Part shown: piece after piece, positions 1-8,483 of the stretch
How positions within the stretch are numbered: position 1 is the stretch's first letter
Layout of the letters: every line of letters starts with the position of its first letter
Assembly: GCF_005233845.1 (NCBI RefSeq)
Contig: NZ_SZQL01000019.1
Span: forward strand, 41,521-105,520
Source: Ilyomonas limi
GTDB taxonomy: Bacteria > Bacteroidota > Bacteroidia > Chitinophagales > Chitinophagaceae
Length of the DNA stretch: 64,000 nucleotides
Direction: 5' to 3'
The notes under the pieces: model-generated
What the model was told of the DNA's origin: nothing
What the model saw: the letters and a program-made list of their open reading frames with translations, nothing else
Databases searched by the model: none
Translations under genes and position numbers: made by a program

Positions 1-567
1 GTAACAGCAGTAATAGATGCTGCAAGATATTTTACTCAACATCCGCCCAAACGCTCGGTATTATTTATTGCTTATGCTGCTGAAGAAGTAGGTGAACTGG
101 GAAGCAAGTATTTTGCAGCACATCCGGTTATTCCATTAAAACAAATCGTGTATAATTTGAATATTGATAATGCGGGCTATAATGACACATCCATTGTAAC
201 GGTAGTAGGCCTAGGAAGAACATCTGCTGATGACAACATCAAAAAAGCCTGCGCTGCTTTCGGTTTAACGGCAAAGCCCGACCCCGCTCCTGAACAAAAT
301 TTATTTGACAGGAGTGATAATGCGCAGCTTGCTGTACATGGTATTCCTGCGCCCACTTTCAGTTTGGGCATACGAAAGTTTGATGAAGAGATCAATAAAC
401 GCTATCATCAATTGAGCGATGAAGTAGGCAGTTTTGATTTGATTTATGCCATGAAATACATTCATTCTTTTATTCTTGCCACACAACTCATTGCTGATAA
501 TCCCAAACAGCCGGAATGGATAAAAGGTGATAAATATGAAGCAGCATGGAAGCAATTGTATCAGTAA
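1..567 (+). CDS. M28-family zinc peptidase, C-terminal part
   Basis: The reading frame is open from the first base, so the gene starts upstream of the window. The visible part contains AAEEVGELGSKYF, which fits the Glu-Glu of the M28 (aminopeptidase Y/S) family (general base plus metal ligand). It is followed by NIDNAGY, which carries the next metal-ligand Asp. A late His within YHQLSDE fits the last zinc ligand. These enzymes remove N-terminal residues from peptides, usually in the periplasm or outside the cell. The signal peptide and first metal ligands lie outside the window, so localisation cannot be judged. No terminator is obvious after the stop. An M20 peptidase is less likely given the motif spacing. 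Confidence 0.8.
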   Translation, partial: VTAVIDAARYFTQHPPKRSVLFIAYAAEEVGELGSKYFAAHPVIPLKQIVYNLNIDNAGYNDTSIVTVVGLGRTSADDNIKKACAAFGLTAKPDPAPEQNLFDRSDNAQLAVHGIPAPTFSLGIRKFDEEINKRYHQLSDEVGSFDLIYAMKYIHSFILATQLIADNPKQPEWIKGDKYEAAWKQLYQ

Positions 568-640
568 TTATTTTAAAGATGTAAATGAAAGAATACATCA
601 AATCTGATAGTATATTTTTAATTGAAATTGGCTTTTCTTT

Positions 641-660
641 CACCGCGGAGAACGAGAGTT
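641..660 (+). repeat. dispersed short motif, copy 1
   Basis: The 20 bases CACCGCGGAGAACGAGAGTT resemble the outer arms of the palindrome at 8031-8295 (8031-8049 and, inverted, 8276-8295). The three copies share the pattern ACCGCGnAnAACnGGAGTT with few mismatches. Function is unknown; it lies in the intergenic gap after the M28 gene. Confidence 0.35.
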
Positions 661-803
661 GAAAGCCTTTCGCAGAGATTTATTTAACACTGCGAAACCT
701 CTATTTACTCCTGCTCCCTACAGTGGAAAAATTATCATGCTGTTGAAGAAAATTACCAGCTTTCTTTTGTTTAACTTTCATTTAAAACAGATACTACAAC
801 CTA

Positions 804-1589
804 CTACTGCTTTTCCTCGGTAGTTATTTTCAATCCCCCATTCATAAAGGGCTTTAAAAAATCGAGCGGCACCGGAAAGATGGTGGTGGAATTATTTTCG
901 GTAGCAATTTCACGAAGCGTTTGCAGGTAACGGAGCGTTAAAGCGCTGGGTTGTTCACTCAATATTTTGGCTGCATCGGAGAGGCGTTGCGAAGCTTGAA
1001 ATTCGCCTTCGGCAGAAATGACCTTACTGCGGCGTTCGCGTTCGGCTTCTGCCTGTTTTGCCATAGCGCGCTGCATTTCCTGCGGCAGGTCTATCTGTTT
1101 TACTTCCACATGCGAAACCTTGATGCCCCACGGCTCGGTTTGCGCGTCTATAATTTGTTGCAGTCGCAGGTTAATCTTTTCACGTTGTGAAAGTATATCG
1201 TCCAGCTCCGATTGACCAAGCACACTGCGCAAGGTAGTTTGTGAAATCTGCGAAGTAGCCATCAGGTAATTTTCTACTTCCACTACTGCCAACTGCGGCT
1301 GAAGCACCCGAAAATATACTACTGCATTTACCTTAATGGACACGTTGTCGGCAGTAATCACATCCTGTGGCGGCACATCCATTACCACGGTGCGCAAGCT
1401 CACTTTTACCATCCGGTCTACAATAGGAATAAGCAAAATAAGTCCGGGACCTTTCGCACCTTCACCTGTTACACGCCCCAGGCGGAACACTACGCCACGC
1501 TCATACTCTTTTAAAATGCGGATGGCATTGGCTAAAATAAAGAGTGCGAAAAAAATAAGAACAATAAAAATAACAGGGATTTGCTGCAT
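804..1589 (-). CDS. slipin / SPFH (band 7) membrane protein
   Basis: A 261-residue stomatin-like protein. One N-terminal membrane segment (about residues 4-26) is followed by a band 7 domain starting with [12 protein letters not shown] charged helical stretch around residues 175-205 ([19 protein letters not shown]) is typical of slipins, and the C-terminus is short. Such proteins form oligomeric rings at membrane microdomains and often pair with a NfeD-type protease-like partner, which is the next gene upstream on the same strand (gap about 175 bases). That pairing supports the call over HflK/HflC, which occur as a pair of SPFH genes. The precise cellular role is not known from sequence. Confidence 0.88.
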   Translation of the reverse strand: MQQIPVIFIVLIFFALFILANAIRILKEYERGVVFRLGRVTGEGAKGPGLILLIPIVDRMVKVSLRTVVMDVPPQDVITADNVSIKVNAVVYFRVLQPQLAVVEVENYLMATSQISQTTLRSVLGQSELDDILSQREKINLRLQQIIDAQTEPWGIKVSHVEVKQIDLPQEMQRAMAKQAEAERERRSKVISAEGEFQASQRLSDAAKILSEQPSALTLRYLQTLREIATENNSTTIFPVPLDFLKPFMNGGLKITTEEKQ

Positions 1590-1764
1590 AAATAAGTATT
1601 TAAGTTAAAGTAGTAAACGTATATATGTAATTGATGCTTAATAAGGTTTGTTGCGCTTCTAATTCAAGTTATACTAAGACAAACAGCTCATGAGTTATAG
1701 TTAAAATCAGTGCCCAGTTTGCATCAGTAATTCTAATAAATTATTTCATCCGTTAAATCTGCTA

Positions 1765-3051
1765 TTAAACACTACCCATGGGTTCCACATAGAGTTTTAA
1801 ATTTTGCATTGCAGTTACACGCACTTTTTGCTGCATCTCAATAATACCCGAAACAGATTCTGCATTCCACATTTCACCACGGATTCGTACTGTTCCGGCA
1901 GGATTAAGTGTATTTAATGTTTCGCCAACTTCGCCAATCATCCCTTCCATTCCTGATATTGGTTTTAAACGTTGTGCTCTCAATCCTGCACCCACAACAA
2001 ACAGAAAAAACAAAGTGGAAGCAGCAGCTACTGTGATAATAACACTCAGAGAAACTTTCACCACGCCGCCTATCGAAGTATCCTGGAATAATATGATAGA
2101 ACCCAATACCAGCGACACAATGCCGCCAATAGTAAGCATACCATGACTCACCACTTTTATTTCTAATAAAAAAAGAATAACACCAAGAATAATCAATGCT
2201 AACCCCGCATAATTAACGGGCAAAGTTTGCATGGCATAAAAGGCAAGAATTAAACAAATAGCACCAATAATACCGGGGAAAATAGCACCGGGATTATACA
2301 GTTCAAACAGCAACCCATAAAAGCCAAGCATCATTAAAACATAAGCAATGTTTGGGTCGCTTAGTATGTTCAATAATTCTTCAGCAAAGCCCATTTCCAG
2401 TACTTCAATGTGTGCATTTTTGGTATGCAGCGTCTTACTTCCATTTGTCACCTGCACTGTTGTATTATCTATCTTGCTGAGTAAATCCTGATCATTATTC
2501 GCAATTAAATTAACGACCTTATTTTGCAGCGCTTCCGTTTCGGTAATGGACACACTTTGCCGCACCGCATGTTCTGCCCATTCGAGGTTGCGGTTTCTTT
2601 TTTCTGCTATCGTTCTTATAAAAGCAGCAGCATCATTCGTTAGCTTTTCATTCATTACCGAGTCGGGCGAACTGCCCATGCCCACCGGATGCGCTGCACC
2701 AATGTTGGTACCCGGCGCCATAGCCGCAATGTGAGCTGCCATTGTAATAAAAACACCGGCAGAACCAGCGCGTGAGCCTTCGGGAGCTACATACACGATA
2801 ACGGGCACTTTTGATTTTAAAATATCACTCACAATAACTCTGGTAGATTCCAGCAAACCGCCGGGCGTATTTAAATGAATGAGCAGTGCTTCGGCTTTCT
2901 TCTCTGCTGCACGGTTGATCGCTTTATGGATAAAATCGGCAGATGCCGGATTGATAGATCCGTCGATGTGTATGGATACAACTGTCTGTGCTGTTACAAA
3001 CAGCGGCAACAGTATAATGGCAAGAATAACAATTAAATAAGTTCGCTTCAT
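1765..3051 (-). CDS. NfeD family membrane-bound ClpP-class serine protease
   Basis: About 428 residues from the preferred ATG at 3051. That start gives a clean signal peptide, MKRTYLIVILAI; an in-frame ATG five codons upstream (3066) is possible. The N-terminal half is a ClpP-like domain with LNTPGG and GSRAGSAGVF, where the Ser of GSAG fits the nucleophile. Four to five hydrophobic segments follow, then a C-terminal NfeD OB-fold (PISGMEGMIGEVGE). The full-length form is a candidate for cleaving slipin C-termini, as shown for archaeal homologues. The gene precedes the slipin at 804-1589 in the same orientation, the classic NfeD-slipin pair. Confidence 0.88.
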   Translation of the reverse strand: MKRTYLIVILAIILLPLFVTAQTVVSIHIDGSINPASADFIHKAINRAAEKKAEALLIHLNTPGGLLESTRVIVSDILKSKVPVIVYVAPEGSRAGSAGVFITMAAHIAAMAPGTNIGAAHPVGMGSSPDSVMNEKLTNDAAAFIRTIAEKRNRNLEWAEHAVRQSVSITETEALQNKVVNLIANNDQDLLSKIDNTTVQVTNGSKTLHTKNAHIEVLEMGFAEELLNILSDPNIAYVLMMLGFYGLLFELYNPGAIFPGIIGAICLILAFYAMQTLPVNYAGLALIILGVILFLLEIKVVSHGMLTIGGIVSLVLGSIILFQDTSIGGVVKVSLSVIITVAAASTLFFLFVVGAGLRAQRLKPISGMEGMIGEVGETLNTLNPAGTVRIRGEMWNAESVSGIIEMQQKVRVTAMQNLKLYVEPMGSV

Positions 3052-3290
3052 GTGCAAGTCTTTCAATTGGGGAAGTTAGTCAATTTAAAGGATTGTTTTG
3101 GTATAAATGGAATGATGGTAAAGGGAAGGGCTAAATAAATTGCAAGGAGCAATGGAAATATTTATAAAAGGGAAAGAGTAAATAAAAAATTGTACGTATA
3201 GATGAAGATACTAACCAATCTCAAAGTATATAGCTATATACGCTTTGGAGAAAGATGGAAGTTTAAAAACCAACGTTGTAAAATTGAGGA

Positions 3291-3547
3291 AAGAAAACAT
3301 TAATTCTTGATCTCCCCGAAAGCATTGATATAGATGAAAAATAAGCGAAAGCATTGCTGGCTGCCAGGTTGTACGAGAAACATACACTATCACTTGGTCA
3401 GGCAGCAGAACTTGCCGGATACTCCAGGCGCACTTTTATGGGACTTTTGCCAATGATAATGTTTCTGTTTTCAACTATTCTGCAGAGGAATTAGAAGAGG
3501 ATATTGCCAATGCACAAAATTATCATCACTGCTGCCAGTTATCTTAA
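3291..3547 (+). pseudogene. decayed UPF0175 family antitoxin
   Basis: Translation from about 3297 reads TLILDLPESIDIDEK, then an in-frame TAA at 3342-3344. It resumes as LLAARLYEKHTLSLGQAAEL and AGYSRRTFMGLL. A frameshift near 3440-3450 moves the frame to NDNVSVFNYSAEELEEDIAN, ending at the stop at 3545-3547. This is the UPF0175 helical DNA-binding antitoxin pattern (LSLGQAAELAG, then RTFMELL, then VSVFNYS). The expected ATG is also missing. With a lost start, a nonsense codon and a frameshift, the gene is dead. It directly precedes and overlaps a toxin remnant, as in intact UPF0175-DUF3368 modules. Confidence 0.75.
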
Positions 3548-3569
3548 TCTTTTGGATAAAATTGGATAA
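3510..3569 (+). pseudogene. remnant of DUF3368 (PIN-like) toxin start
   Basis: An ATG at 3510 overlaps the antitoxin remnant and opens 19 codons, MHKIIITAASYLNLLDKIG, ending at TAA 3567-3569. The pattern matches the N-terminus of DUF3368 PIN-domain proteins, which usually read like IISDTSCLILLDKIG; the acidic D of DTS appears replaced. Nothing recognisable of the rest of the toxin remains before the convergent glycosyltransferase at 3606, so at most the first fifth of the gene survives. Confidence 0.6.
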
Positions 3570-3605
3570 CTCGATTCTATTATATTACCGCATACCAGCA
3601 CTATG

Positions 3606-4772
3606 CTATTTTCTTTTTGCCTTTTCCCATGCAGCACTTTGCGCCCCCATCATATAGCGGCGTATGCCCGCAATCACCGCATAGTTCATTACACAGAAGT
3701 AATAGGGAATAAATAAAATTTTTACACTTAATTTTCTTTTTTCTACAATCCAACCCAATACGGCCAGCACATAAAAGAATGCCTGCGTAGTAAAGAGCAG
3801 CATATAAAACTTTTCATGTGTAATAAAAGCAATACAGCCACTCAGCACAAATGCAGCAATCATCAAAAAGGGCGTAATGGTCCAGCGCAATACACGATGG
3901 CTGATGTATTGAAAACACAACACGCTATTGCGAAAAGGATTGAGTAAACTCTTCAAACGCAACACCGATTGTATGCCACCTGCTGCAATACGTATCTTGC
4001 GTTTTAATTCTTCTGTAACATTGGCGGAAGAGGTTTCCATCGCATACGCTTCGGGCTCGTAAATTATGCGATAGCCTTTCTCGGCAATGTGTAGCGAAAT
4101 CATAAAATCATCCAGCACTGTATCTGGCGGCACAGGCTGATACAAACTCGTGCGAACACTAAACAATTCGCCCGCAGCACCTACTACCGAGTACAACTCG
4201 GAGTCCCATTTCTTTAAAGCCGACTCGTACTTCCAGTAAAAGCCTTCACCGGCAGTAGCATCTGCTGTGTCTTCTATCAGCACGCGCTTCTCTCCTGCTA
4301 CAGCACCTACATTGGCATCGCTGTAGTGCCTTGCAATATTTACCAAAGCATCTTCATTCAAAAATGTATTTGCATCCGTAAAAATCACAATGTTGGTTTT
4401 TACTTCGTGCATGGCGCGGTGCATGGCGTGTATTTTGCCTTTGCGTTCGGGCGAGTGCATCAGTTGTATGACACTGTATTTTTTTACCACTTCTGGCGAA
4501 GTATCCGTTGAGCCATCGGTTACAAATAAAATGTGCAGTTTACCGGCAGGATAGCGCAATGCTAAGGTGTTTTTTATTTTTTTATCCAGTATATCTGCTT
4601 CGTTGTAAGCTGCAATTATGAGCGTGCAGGAAGGCAGATTGTGAATGTCTCTATTGATTGTTCTTTTGCCTTTGAATAACCTGCGCAGCTTCACTAGTAC
4701 AAACAGCACAATACCATACCCGAAAAAGGTGTAAAAGACTATAAAAAGTGAAAACCAAAATGCAATTTTCAT
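3606..4772 (-). CDS. membrane glycosyltransferase family 2 (processive type)
   Basis: A 388-residue protein. An N-terminal membrane segment (about 5-27) is followed by a GT-A domain with TLIIAAYNEAD, FVTDGSTD, the DxD-like IFTDANT and an acceptor-site LDDFMIS. Three or four hydrophobic segments end the protein. The layout resembles bacterial GT2 enzymes that build poly-N-acetylglucosamine or similar chains and export them; here the usual QxxRW appears altered (GGIQSVLRLK), so processivity is uncertain. It lies two bases downstream of another GT2 gene in one transcription unit, which points to surface polysaccharide synthesis. The sugar donor cannot be read from sequence. Confidence 0.85.
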   Translation of the reverse strand: MKIAFWFSLFIVFYTFFGYGIVLFVLVKLRRLFKGKRTINRDIHNLPSCTLIIAAYNEADILDKKIKNTLALRYPAGKLHILFVTDGSTDTSPEVVKKYSVIQLMHSPERKGKIHAMHRAMHEVKTNIVIFTDANTFLNEDALVNIARHYSDANVGAVAGEKRVLIEDTADATAGEGFYWKYESALKKWDSELYSVVGAAGELFSVRTSLYQPVPPDTVLDDFMISLHIAEKGYRIIYEPEAYAMETSSANVTEELKRKIRIAAGGIQSVLRLKSLLNPFRNSVLCFQYISHRVLRWTITPFLMIAAFVLSGCIAFITHEKFYMLLFTTQAFFYVLAVLGWIVEKRKLSVKILFIPYYFCVMNYAVIAGIRRYMMGAQSAAWEKAKRK

Positions 4773-4774
4773 AA

Positions 4775-5695
4775 TTACTGATTGAAGGAATAGCCTAATA
4801 TTTTACTATTAGTTGTATGCGTAAAATTCCAGGTGATGGCTTTAAATAATATAGGAATAAAACGATAGTTTTTGTGGCTGACATATTGGATAATATTTCG
4901 AGGTGAAACCACCAACAAAAAATAAAACAGGAATGAAACTCTTTTAAGTGTAGGCGCATTACGACGAATAAAAAGCAGCCGGTTGCGGTTCATAAAATAC
5001 TCTTTCAGCGGCGATGCTTTGCCCACAGACATAGATTCTTTGTGATAGATCAATGCCTGCATATTCACATGCACTGTATAGCCTGCTCGTTTGATGTATT
5101 CGCACCAGTCCATCTCTTCATAATACAGAAAGAAATTCTCTGCCATCAAACCGGCTTTTTCAATGGCTTCACGCTTTATCATCATAGCAGCACCATGTGC
5201 AAAACCGGTGATGCCGGTACAGTTGTCGTATTGTCCTTTATCTTCTTCAAACTGGCCAATGCAACGGTTGCGGCAGGTGTAATAATTCATCTCGGTATAA
5301 CCTGCATATTGCAATACATTGGGGGTGTCGTAGTACCTTATTTTGGGCGATACAATACCACAATCCGGATGTATGTTTAACGTGTGTACTAATTGTTCTA
5401 CCAGGCTTTCAGTAAACTCCGTATCATTATTTACCAAAAAAAGATAGTCACCTGTTGCAGCTTTGATGCCTACATTATTGCCGCCGGCAAAGCCTAAGTT
5501 TACTTCGGAACGGATAAAGCGAACAGCAGGAAATTGCTGCTGCCATGCGGGTAGCGGATTGGTGTCGCTGCCATTATCCACCACAACAATTTCAACCGAT
5601 GGGTAAGTATTCTTTGAAAAAATAGAGTACAGCAACGCCTCGGTTAAGTGATGGTGATTGTAGTTGACAGTGATGATGGAAACGCTTTTCAACAT
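4775..5695 (-). CDS. glycosyltransferase family 2, rhamnosyltransferase-like
   Basis: A 306-residue cytoplasmic GT2 enzyme. It starts with SIITVNYNHHHL, continues with VVVDNGSDTNP and NLGFAGGNNVGI, and has the metal-binding motif LVNNDTEF. Later it shows FFLYYEEMDWCEYIKRAGY, typical of the GT2 subgroup annotated as rhamnosyl- or dTDP-sugar transferases. A hydrophobic patch near residue 255 may be a membrane-associating helix. It is the first gene of a two-gene unit with the membrane GT2 at 3606-4772, separated by two bases, so the two are very likely co-translated. Confidence 0.87.
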   Translation of the reverse strand: MLKSVSIITVNYNHHHLTEALLYSIFSKNTYPSVEIVVVDNGSDTNPLPAWQQQFPAVRFIRSEVNLGFAGGNNVGIKAATGDYLFLVNNDTEFTESLVEQLVHTLNIHPDCGIVSPKIRYYDTPNVLQYAGYTEMNYYTCRNRCIGQFEEDKGQYDNCTGITGFAHGAAMMIKREAIEKAGLMAENFFLYYEEMDWCEYIKRAGYTVHVNMQALIYHKESMSVGKASPLKEYFMNRNRLLFIRRNAPTLKRVSFLFYFLLVVSPRNIIQYVSHKNYRFIPILFKAITWNFTHTTNSKILGYSFNQ

Positions 5696-5840
5696 TTAGC
5701 GGATATTGGATTATATTTTTGCTGCTTTTATACAGCAGCTATATTGACATTTAAAAGATAAGAATTACAAATACAATTGTTCTGTATCATACCTGATTAT
5801 CTCCTGTCATTCTTATCAAATACTACAGCAATCAACGATG

Positions 5841-6698
5841 TTACGCCATTGTTTTATAATGCGAAAAAGTATCAATTGCATCAAGCAAATTCTTATCGGT
5901 TTGTATATTTACTTTTCTTGCAAATAAACAACCAGATTGCTCCAATGCAGGAATATCCGCACTGGTTAATGTCTTAGGGCTTGGCTTTGCCTCGCTCCAG
6001 TCCATATACCGCAGGTTATCATTCACCATATCACCTCTGAAATCTGAATTAAAGAGAATGGTTTGAAAAATAAACTCATCAGGCGCCCAGGTAAGTTTGA
6101 AGAATCTTGTCACTTCGGGGTGATCATGCAGGTAATGCAGGATATACCTTGCTGCCGGCAATGTAATGGTAAACCATTGCGAGCGGCCAACCGGTTCCAG
6201 TCCTCTGGGCATCCGGCGTACCGGCATTAACTTGTTTACAACCTGTTCCAGCTTGTATTTGCCACGTATGTCATAGTTGATCAAATGGTATTTGGTAACA
6301 CGCGGTATTGCCTCATGCCAGGCATCGTAAATGGAATAAAACTCCATAAACTGCTTGCCATGATGCAAGGCAAAATACTGATGTATAAACGAAGCCTCAT
6401 TAAGCGGATAGTCTTGCCCGCTCAGCAGGTTAATGTAATCGTATTGAATTCCGGAGGCGATGATTTGTTCGAAAGCATTAAGCGTTGCCTGCACCATGCT
6501 ATAAGAGCCCCAGGTTACTTTTACACGCTTTTGCACAAAGTGTACATGAGGTATATGCCGCAATGCATTAAATGCTTCAATGTGTTGTTTTGCATCTATA
6601 TGAATATAGCTATCCGCATCGGGGTGCAACAACTTGTTTGCCAGCCTTTGCAACTGCTCCGGCTGCGCATGTGCCAATATGATGTGTGCTATTTTCAT
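5841..6698 (-). CDS. core-2/I-branching-like glycosyltransferase (GT14)
   Basis: A 285-residue protein beginning KIAHIILAHAQPEQLQRL, with SYIHIDAK and INLLSGQDYPL. These are hallmarks of the core-2/I-branching beta-1,6-N-acetylglucosaminyltransferase fold (GT14, Branch family). WAPDEFIFQTIL near residue 225 fits the conserved acidic acceptor site. Bacterial members transfer xylose or N-acetylglucosamine residues in polysaccharide or glycoprotein assembly; the actual substrate is unknown. It has the same orientation as the two GT2 genes, with a gap of about 145 bases, and probably belongs to the same surface-glycan locus. Confidence 0.82.
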   Translation of the reverse strand: MKIAHIILAHAQPEQLQRLANKLLHPDADSYIHIDAKQHIEAFNALRHIPHVHFVQKRVKVTWGSYSMVQATLNAFEQIIASGIQYDYINLLSGQDYPLNEASFIHQYFALHHGKQFMEFYSIYDAWHEAIPRVTKYHLINYDIRGKYKLEQVVNKLMPVRRMPRGLEPVGRSQWFTITLPAARYILHYLHDHPEVTRFFKLTWAPDEFIFQTILFNSDFRGDMVNDNLRYMDWSEAKPSPKTLTSADIPALEQSGCLFARKVNIQTDKNLLDAIDTFSHYKTMA

Positions 6699-6798
6699 AA
6701 TAAATAAGAATGATACAAAGTTGAATATAGCAATTGATTTTATCCATTAAAATAGGCTTATACCTGCGATGAGGGGTACTTAAATTTCTTTAAGCTGC

Positions 6799-6828
6799 TT
6801 TGTTGCTATTAATGATTGTATAAGTTTA
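6799..6828 (+). promoter_or_regulatory. candidate Bacteroidota promoter for the acyltransferase
   Basis: TTTG at 6799-6802 and TAAGTTTA at 6821-6828 approximate the Bacteroidota -33 (TTTG) and -7 (TAnnTTTG) elements, with one mismatch in the -7 box. The ATG follows at 6848. This is pattern matching only. Confidence 0.35.
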
Positions 6829-6847
6829 CATTCAAATCCAACATCAA

Positions 6848-7987
6848 ATGAAAAACAGGTTTGAAGTACTCGATATTTTTCGTGGCATTTTCTCTGCAAT
6901 GGTTGTTTTTTTTCACATGAGTGCTTTTACAAATACACCTGTCATCAATAACAACTTTGTAAACAACAGCGATCTCTTTGTTGATTTCTTTTTTGTGCTC
7001 AGCGGCTTTGTAATTGCATACAGCTATCGCGGAATAAGCAGTACAGATAAGTTGCAGCAGTTCCTTAAAAAAAGATGGATGCGCATTTACCCGCTGCATT
7101 TTGTAATGCTGCTGATTTTTGTAGTAATAGAAATAACCAAGCATTTTTTCGTAGGACACATTCAGATAAACAATTTAAATAATACCAATAACAACTGGAT
7201 GAGTTTTATATCCACTTTGTTCCTGCTCAACGCTGTAAAAATGCCTGGTGTACACGATGTAAGCTGGAATATTCCAGGCTGGTCTATCAGTGCCGAAATG
7301 ATTAGCTATGTGTTTTTTGGCAGCCTAATGTTATTGTTGTTTAAAATAAAAAAAGAGCAATATAAAAATTACTTTGCTGCGGCTATTGTACTGGCTGCGA
7401 TTGCCATTGTGGCAATGGTAAAAGGCAACGGCATATTAAATTACAGTTATGACTTTGGCTTCCTGCGCGGGGTTGCCGGCTTTTTTACCGGTATGTTGTG
7501 CATGAATGTTTTTACAGCATGTAAAAACCGCATCAACAATTTGCCTGCAAGCTTTTTTCATTTTGCAGAATGTATGCTGCTGTTGTGCACAGGTTTCTTT
7601 ATTTACGAAGGTGAAACATTCAAGCAGGTTGGTTTTATTTATCTTATCCTGTTCTTTTTATCGGTATTCATCTTTTCTTTCGAAAAAGGCTTTGTTTCCG
7701 GGTTGCTTAAGCAATCGGGCATATTAAAAAGAATGGGACAATACTCGTATTCTATTTACATGACTCATGCCCTACTGCTAAGCCTTTTTAATATTGTTTT
7801 TATACGGCTGTTGCATTTACCAGCTTCGGCTTACACCTGGTTATTTGCACTCAATTACCTGTTAATCTATAAAGTATCGGAATGGACATATAAACATATT
7901 GAAATGCGCTTTGCGGGCAAATCAAAAGCCACCAAATCCGTACAAAAAGAAGTAGTTTTTGCAAAAGAAATAGCGACTGCATTGTAG
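6848..7987 (+). CDS. acyltransferase 3 family membrane protein (OafA-like)
   Basis: A 379-residue integral membrane protein with about ten hydrophobic segments. It opens with LDIFRGIFSAMVVFFHM, where the conserved Arg and His match the catalytic pattern of the acyltransferase 3 family. DLFVDFFFVLSGFVIAYSY and KKRWMRIYPLHF follow, both strongly characteristic. These enzymes move acetyl or other acyl groups across the membrane onto O-antigen, exopolysaccharide or peptidoglycan. It is divergent from the three glycosyltransferase genes, about 150 bases away, so modification of the same surface glycan is a reasonable inference. No fused SGNH domain is present. Confidence 0.88.
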   Translation: MKNRFEVLDIFRGIFSAMVVFFHMSAFTNTPVINNNFVNNSDLFVDFFFVLSGFVIAYSYRGISSTDKLQQFLKKRWMRIYPLHFVMLLIFVVIEITKHFFVGHIQINNLNNTNNNWMSFISTLFLLNAVKMPGVHDVSWNIPGWSISAEMISYVFFGSLMLLLFKIKKEQYKNYFAAAIVLAAIAIVAMVKGNGILNYSYDFGFLRGVAGFFTGMLCMNVFTACKNRINNLPASFFHFAECMLLLCTGFFIYEGETFKQVGFIYLILFFLSVFIFSFEKGFVSGLLKQSGILKRMGQYSYSIYMTHALLLSLFNIVFIRLLHLPASAYTWLFALNYLLIYKVSEWTYKHIEMRFAGKSKATKSVQKEVVFAKEIATAL

Positions 7988-8030
7988 TTCGCTTAACGGT
8001 TTATTACTTAACAGCAAACATTTTTCTTTT

Positions 8031-8295
8031 ACCGCGAAGAACAGGAGTTTAATGAGCTTACCCAGAGCTATTAAATCTTATATAACTGCTTTAAACACTA
8101 CAAGCGTACGAAAAATTTACAATTTAAAGGTAGTGTAATGCCGTCATTGCGAGCGGAGCGAAGCAATCTGTGGGTTGTAATTATATCAAAATAAGCCATC
8201 CATATTGATTTACAACTAAGCACAGATTGCTTCGCTCCGCTCGCAATGACGCAGGTTTCGTACACTTATACTCTGAACTCCTGTTATCCGCGGTG
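8031..8295. repeat. nested palindromic element, MITE/REP-like
   Basis: Three pairs of inverted arms share one centre. Outer arms are at 8031-8049 and 8276-8294 (ACCGCGnAnAACAGGAGTT). Middle arms are at 8102-8113 and 8256-8267 (AAGCGTACGAAA against AAGTGTACGAAA). The inner arms at 8143-8172 and 8221-8250 are a perfect 30-base inverted repeat beginning GTCATTGCGAGCGGAGCGAA. The inner arm matches the widespread GTCATTGCGAGC...AAGCAATC intergenic repeat that I know from many bacteria. No ORF inside is convincing. The element fills most of the 496-base gap between the acyltransferase and the large lipoprotein gene. Confidence 0.8.
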
Positions 8296-8435
8296 ATTTT
8301 TTTTAATAGCCTTATTATAATAACTCTTTTTACAACTTCCCAACCCGGCAATACACAGCACATTCGCTCCCACGAATGATAATATAGTATCGAAAATGAT
8401 TACTTTATAATCATCCATTCCATCAAATCTTTACA

Positions 8436-8443
8436 TAGGTTTG
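8436..8443 (+). promoter_or_regulatory. candidate -7 box upstream of the large ThuA lipoprotein
   Basis: TAGGTTTG fits the Bacteroidota -7 consensus TAnnTTTG exactly and lies about 40 bases before the ATG at 8484. No TTG is seen at the right -33 distance, so confidence is low. Confidence 0.25.
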
Positions 8444-8483
8444 CAACAATAGCTTTATACATAAAACTTTTTTCTACGATTCT

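Noticed and set aside
3211..3393. 60-codon minus-strand frame in the gap after the NfeD gene
   Set aside because: Lies over the decayed UPF0175 gene, which explains the sequence better.
5777..5977. 66-codon plus-strand frame overlapping the GT14 gene end
   Set aside because: Overlaps a supported gene and lacks protein-like composition.
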